NCBI RefSeq assembly: GCF_000003815.2
Contig: NC_049981.1
Coordinates: 33,169,318-33,233,317 of the forward strand
Reading direction: 5' to 3'
DNA length: 64,000 nt
From: Branchiostoma floridae
Taxonomy: Eukaryota; Chordata; Leptocardii; Amphioxiformes; Branchiostomatidae
Below, in pieces: positions 63,600-64,000 of the stretch (position 1 is its first letter; every line of letters starts with the position of its first letter). The position numbers were made by a program, and so were the translations under genes. Under the pieces are notes generated by a model, which saw nothing but the letters and a program-made list of their open reading frames with translations, did not search any database and was not told where the DNA came from.

Positions 63600-64000
63600 C
63601 ATAACACTGCGAGCACACCCTTCGCCAAATTCACACGACAATCTGCACCATGAAATTTTCAATCAAACCCTTGGCCAATATCCAAATCAAGTTTTACGTA
63701 AAAGATGCGAAGTCGAACTGCCGAAAACACATGCCAAATCATAACGGCGCGAGCACTGCATTTGCCAAAATCAAAAACAATCTGCGCCAATAAAATTGTG
63801 CCTAAACCCTTCTCCAATAACCCCAACAAGTTTGACATGAAAACTGTGAGCCCGAACTTCTGAATTCACACGTCTTCTTCTTCTTTGTGTTCCGGCAGGC
63901 ACCAAGTCAAACCATAACTTTGCGAGCACACCATTCGCCAAAATCACATATCTTCTTCTTCTTTTGTGTGTTCCGGCGGCCACCATGTCAAACCACAACC
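63600..64000. repeat. Degenerate ~150-bp tandem repeats at the right edge
   Basis: The GCGAGCACACC(C/A)TTCGCCAAA-type block recurs near 63608, 63749 and 63920, and TTCTTCTTTGTGTTCCGGC with CACCA(A/T)GTCAAACCA occurs at about 63875 and 63960. The array continues beyond the window. Confidence 0.6.

Noticed and set aside
1-64000. CRISPR arrays, tRNA and rRNA genes
   Set aside because: No spaced identical repeats of CRISPR type and no convincing tRNA or rRNA sequence were seen. The regular repeats are eukaryotic satellites or transposons.

Overview
The window looks like animal nuclear DNA, most probably from a lancelet (amphioxus, Branchiostoma). It has spliced genes with GT-AG introns, death-fold, TIR, ROCO and ZU5 domains of the kind expanded in that lineage, AT-rich introns, many decayed LINE, DIRS-like and MITE sequences, and draft-assembly gaps (10622-11175, 29337-29436, 45023-45122). 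The species call is an inference, not something the sequence proves.

The backbone is a head-to-tail tandem array of one large multi-domain gene, always on the minus strand. Gene A (321-5263) has its first four coding exons and then runs off the left edge. Gene B (10234-22384) and gene C (28577-41144) span the whole unit. Gene D (52544-56356) is a diverged paralogue that has lost its 5' half. Start codons lie about 17-19 kb apart. Splicing can be read by eye: exon lengths and phases match almost exactly between copies. The encoded order is TIR - CARD (split over two exons) - Roc GTPase + COR - Death domain - ZU5/UPA pair (FIIND-like) - acidic linker with a DSGLSS motif - Arg/Ser and Lys/Arg-rich nuclear-localisation-like linker - GT-B glycosyltransferase (GT4 type) - short acidic tail. 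Gene C would encode roughly 1,900 residues. This resembles an innate-immune signalling receptor: a GTPase switch, three death-fold or TIR adaptor modules, a FIIND-like module as in NLRP1, CARD8 and PIDD, and an enzymatic C-terminus. I do not recall a described protein with this full order, and it is the main discovery here.

The copies differ in informative ways. Gene B has a 4-bp deletion that frameshifts its TIR exon. Gene C has expanded a 57-bp coding minisatellite from one copy to seven. About 885 bp, including introns, is identical by eye between B and C, which suggests gene conversion. Gene D keeps a complete glycosyltransferase exon with its E-x7-E motif, lacks the repeat and basic exons, and has a different C-terminal exon. 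Each intact unit starts just downstream of a palindromic TGACGTCA (CRE/ATF-type) site. B and C also carry a 23-bp tandem repeat built on the same motif just after the stop codon.

Intergenic DNA (5264-10233, 22385-28576, 41145-52543) contains no convincing genes. It holds duplicated segments shared between units, two identical-length 1,989-bp Helentron-like elements (880-2868 and 41473-43461), a long-TIR MITE (7268-8033), a TA-flanked MITE (27897-28307), the end of a mariner-like element beside the first gap, LINE 3' fragments, a 0.5-kb AAT/ATT microsatellite palindrome, poly-G tracts and a CCAAT-box cluster. From 56457 to the right edge the window is a transposon graveyard with DIRS-like and several non-LTR retrotransposon remnants. 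No tRNA, rRNA or CRISPR was seen.
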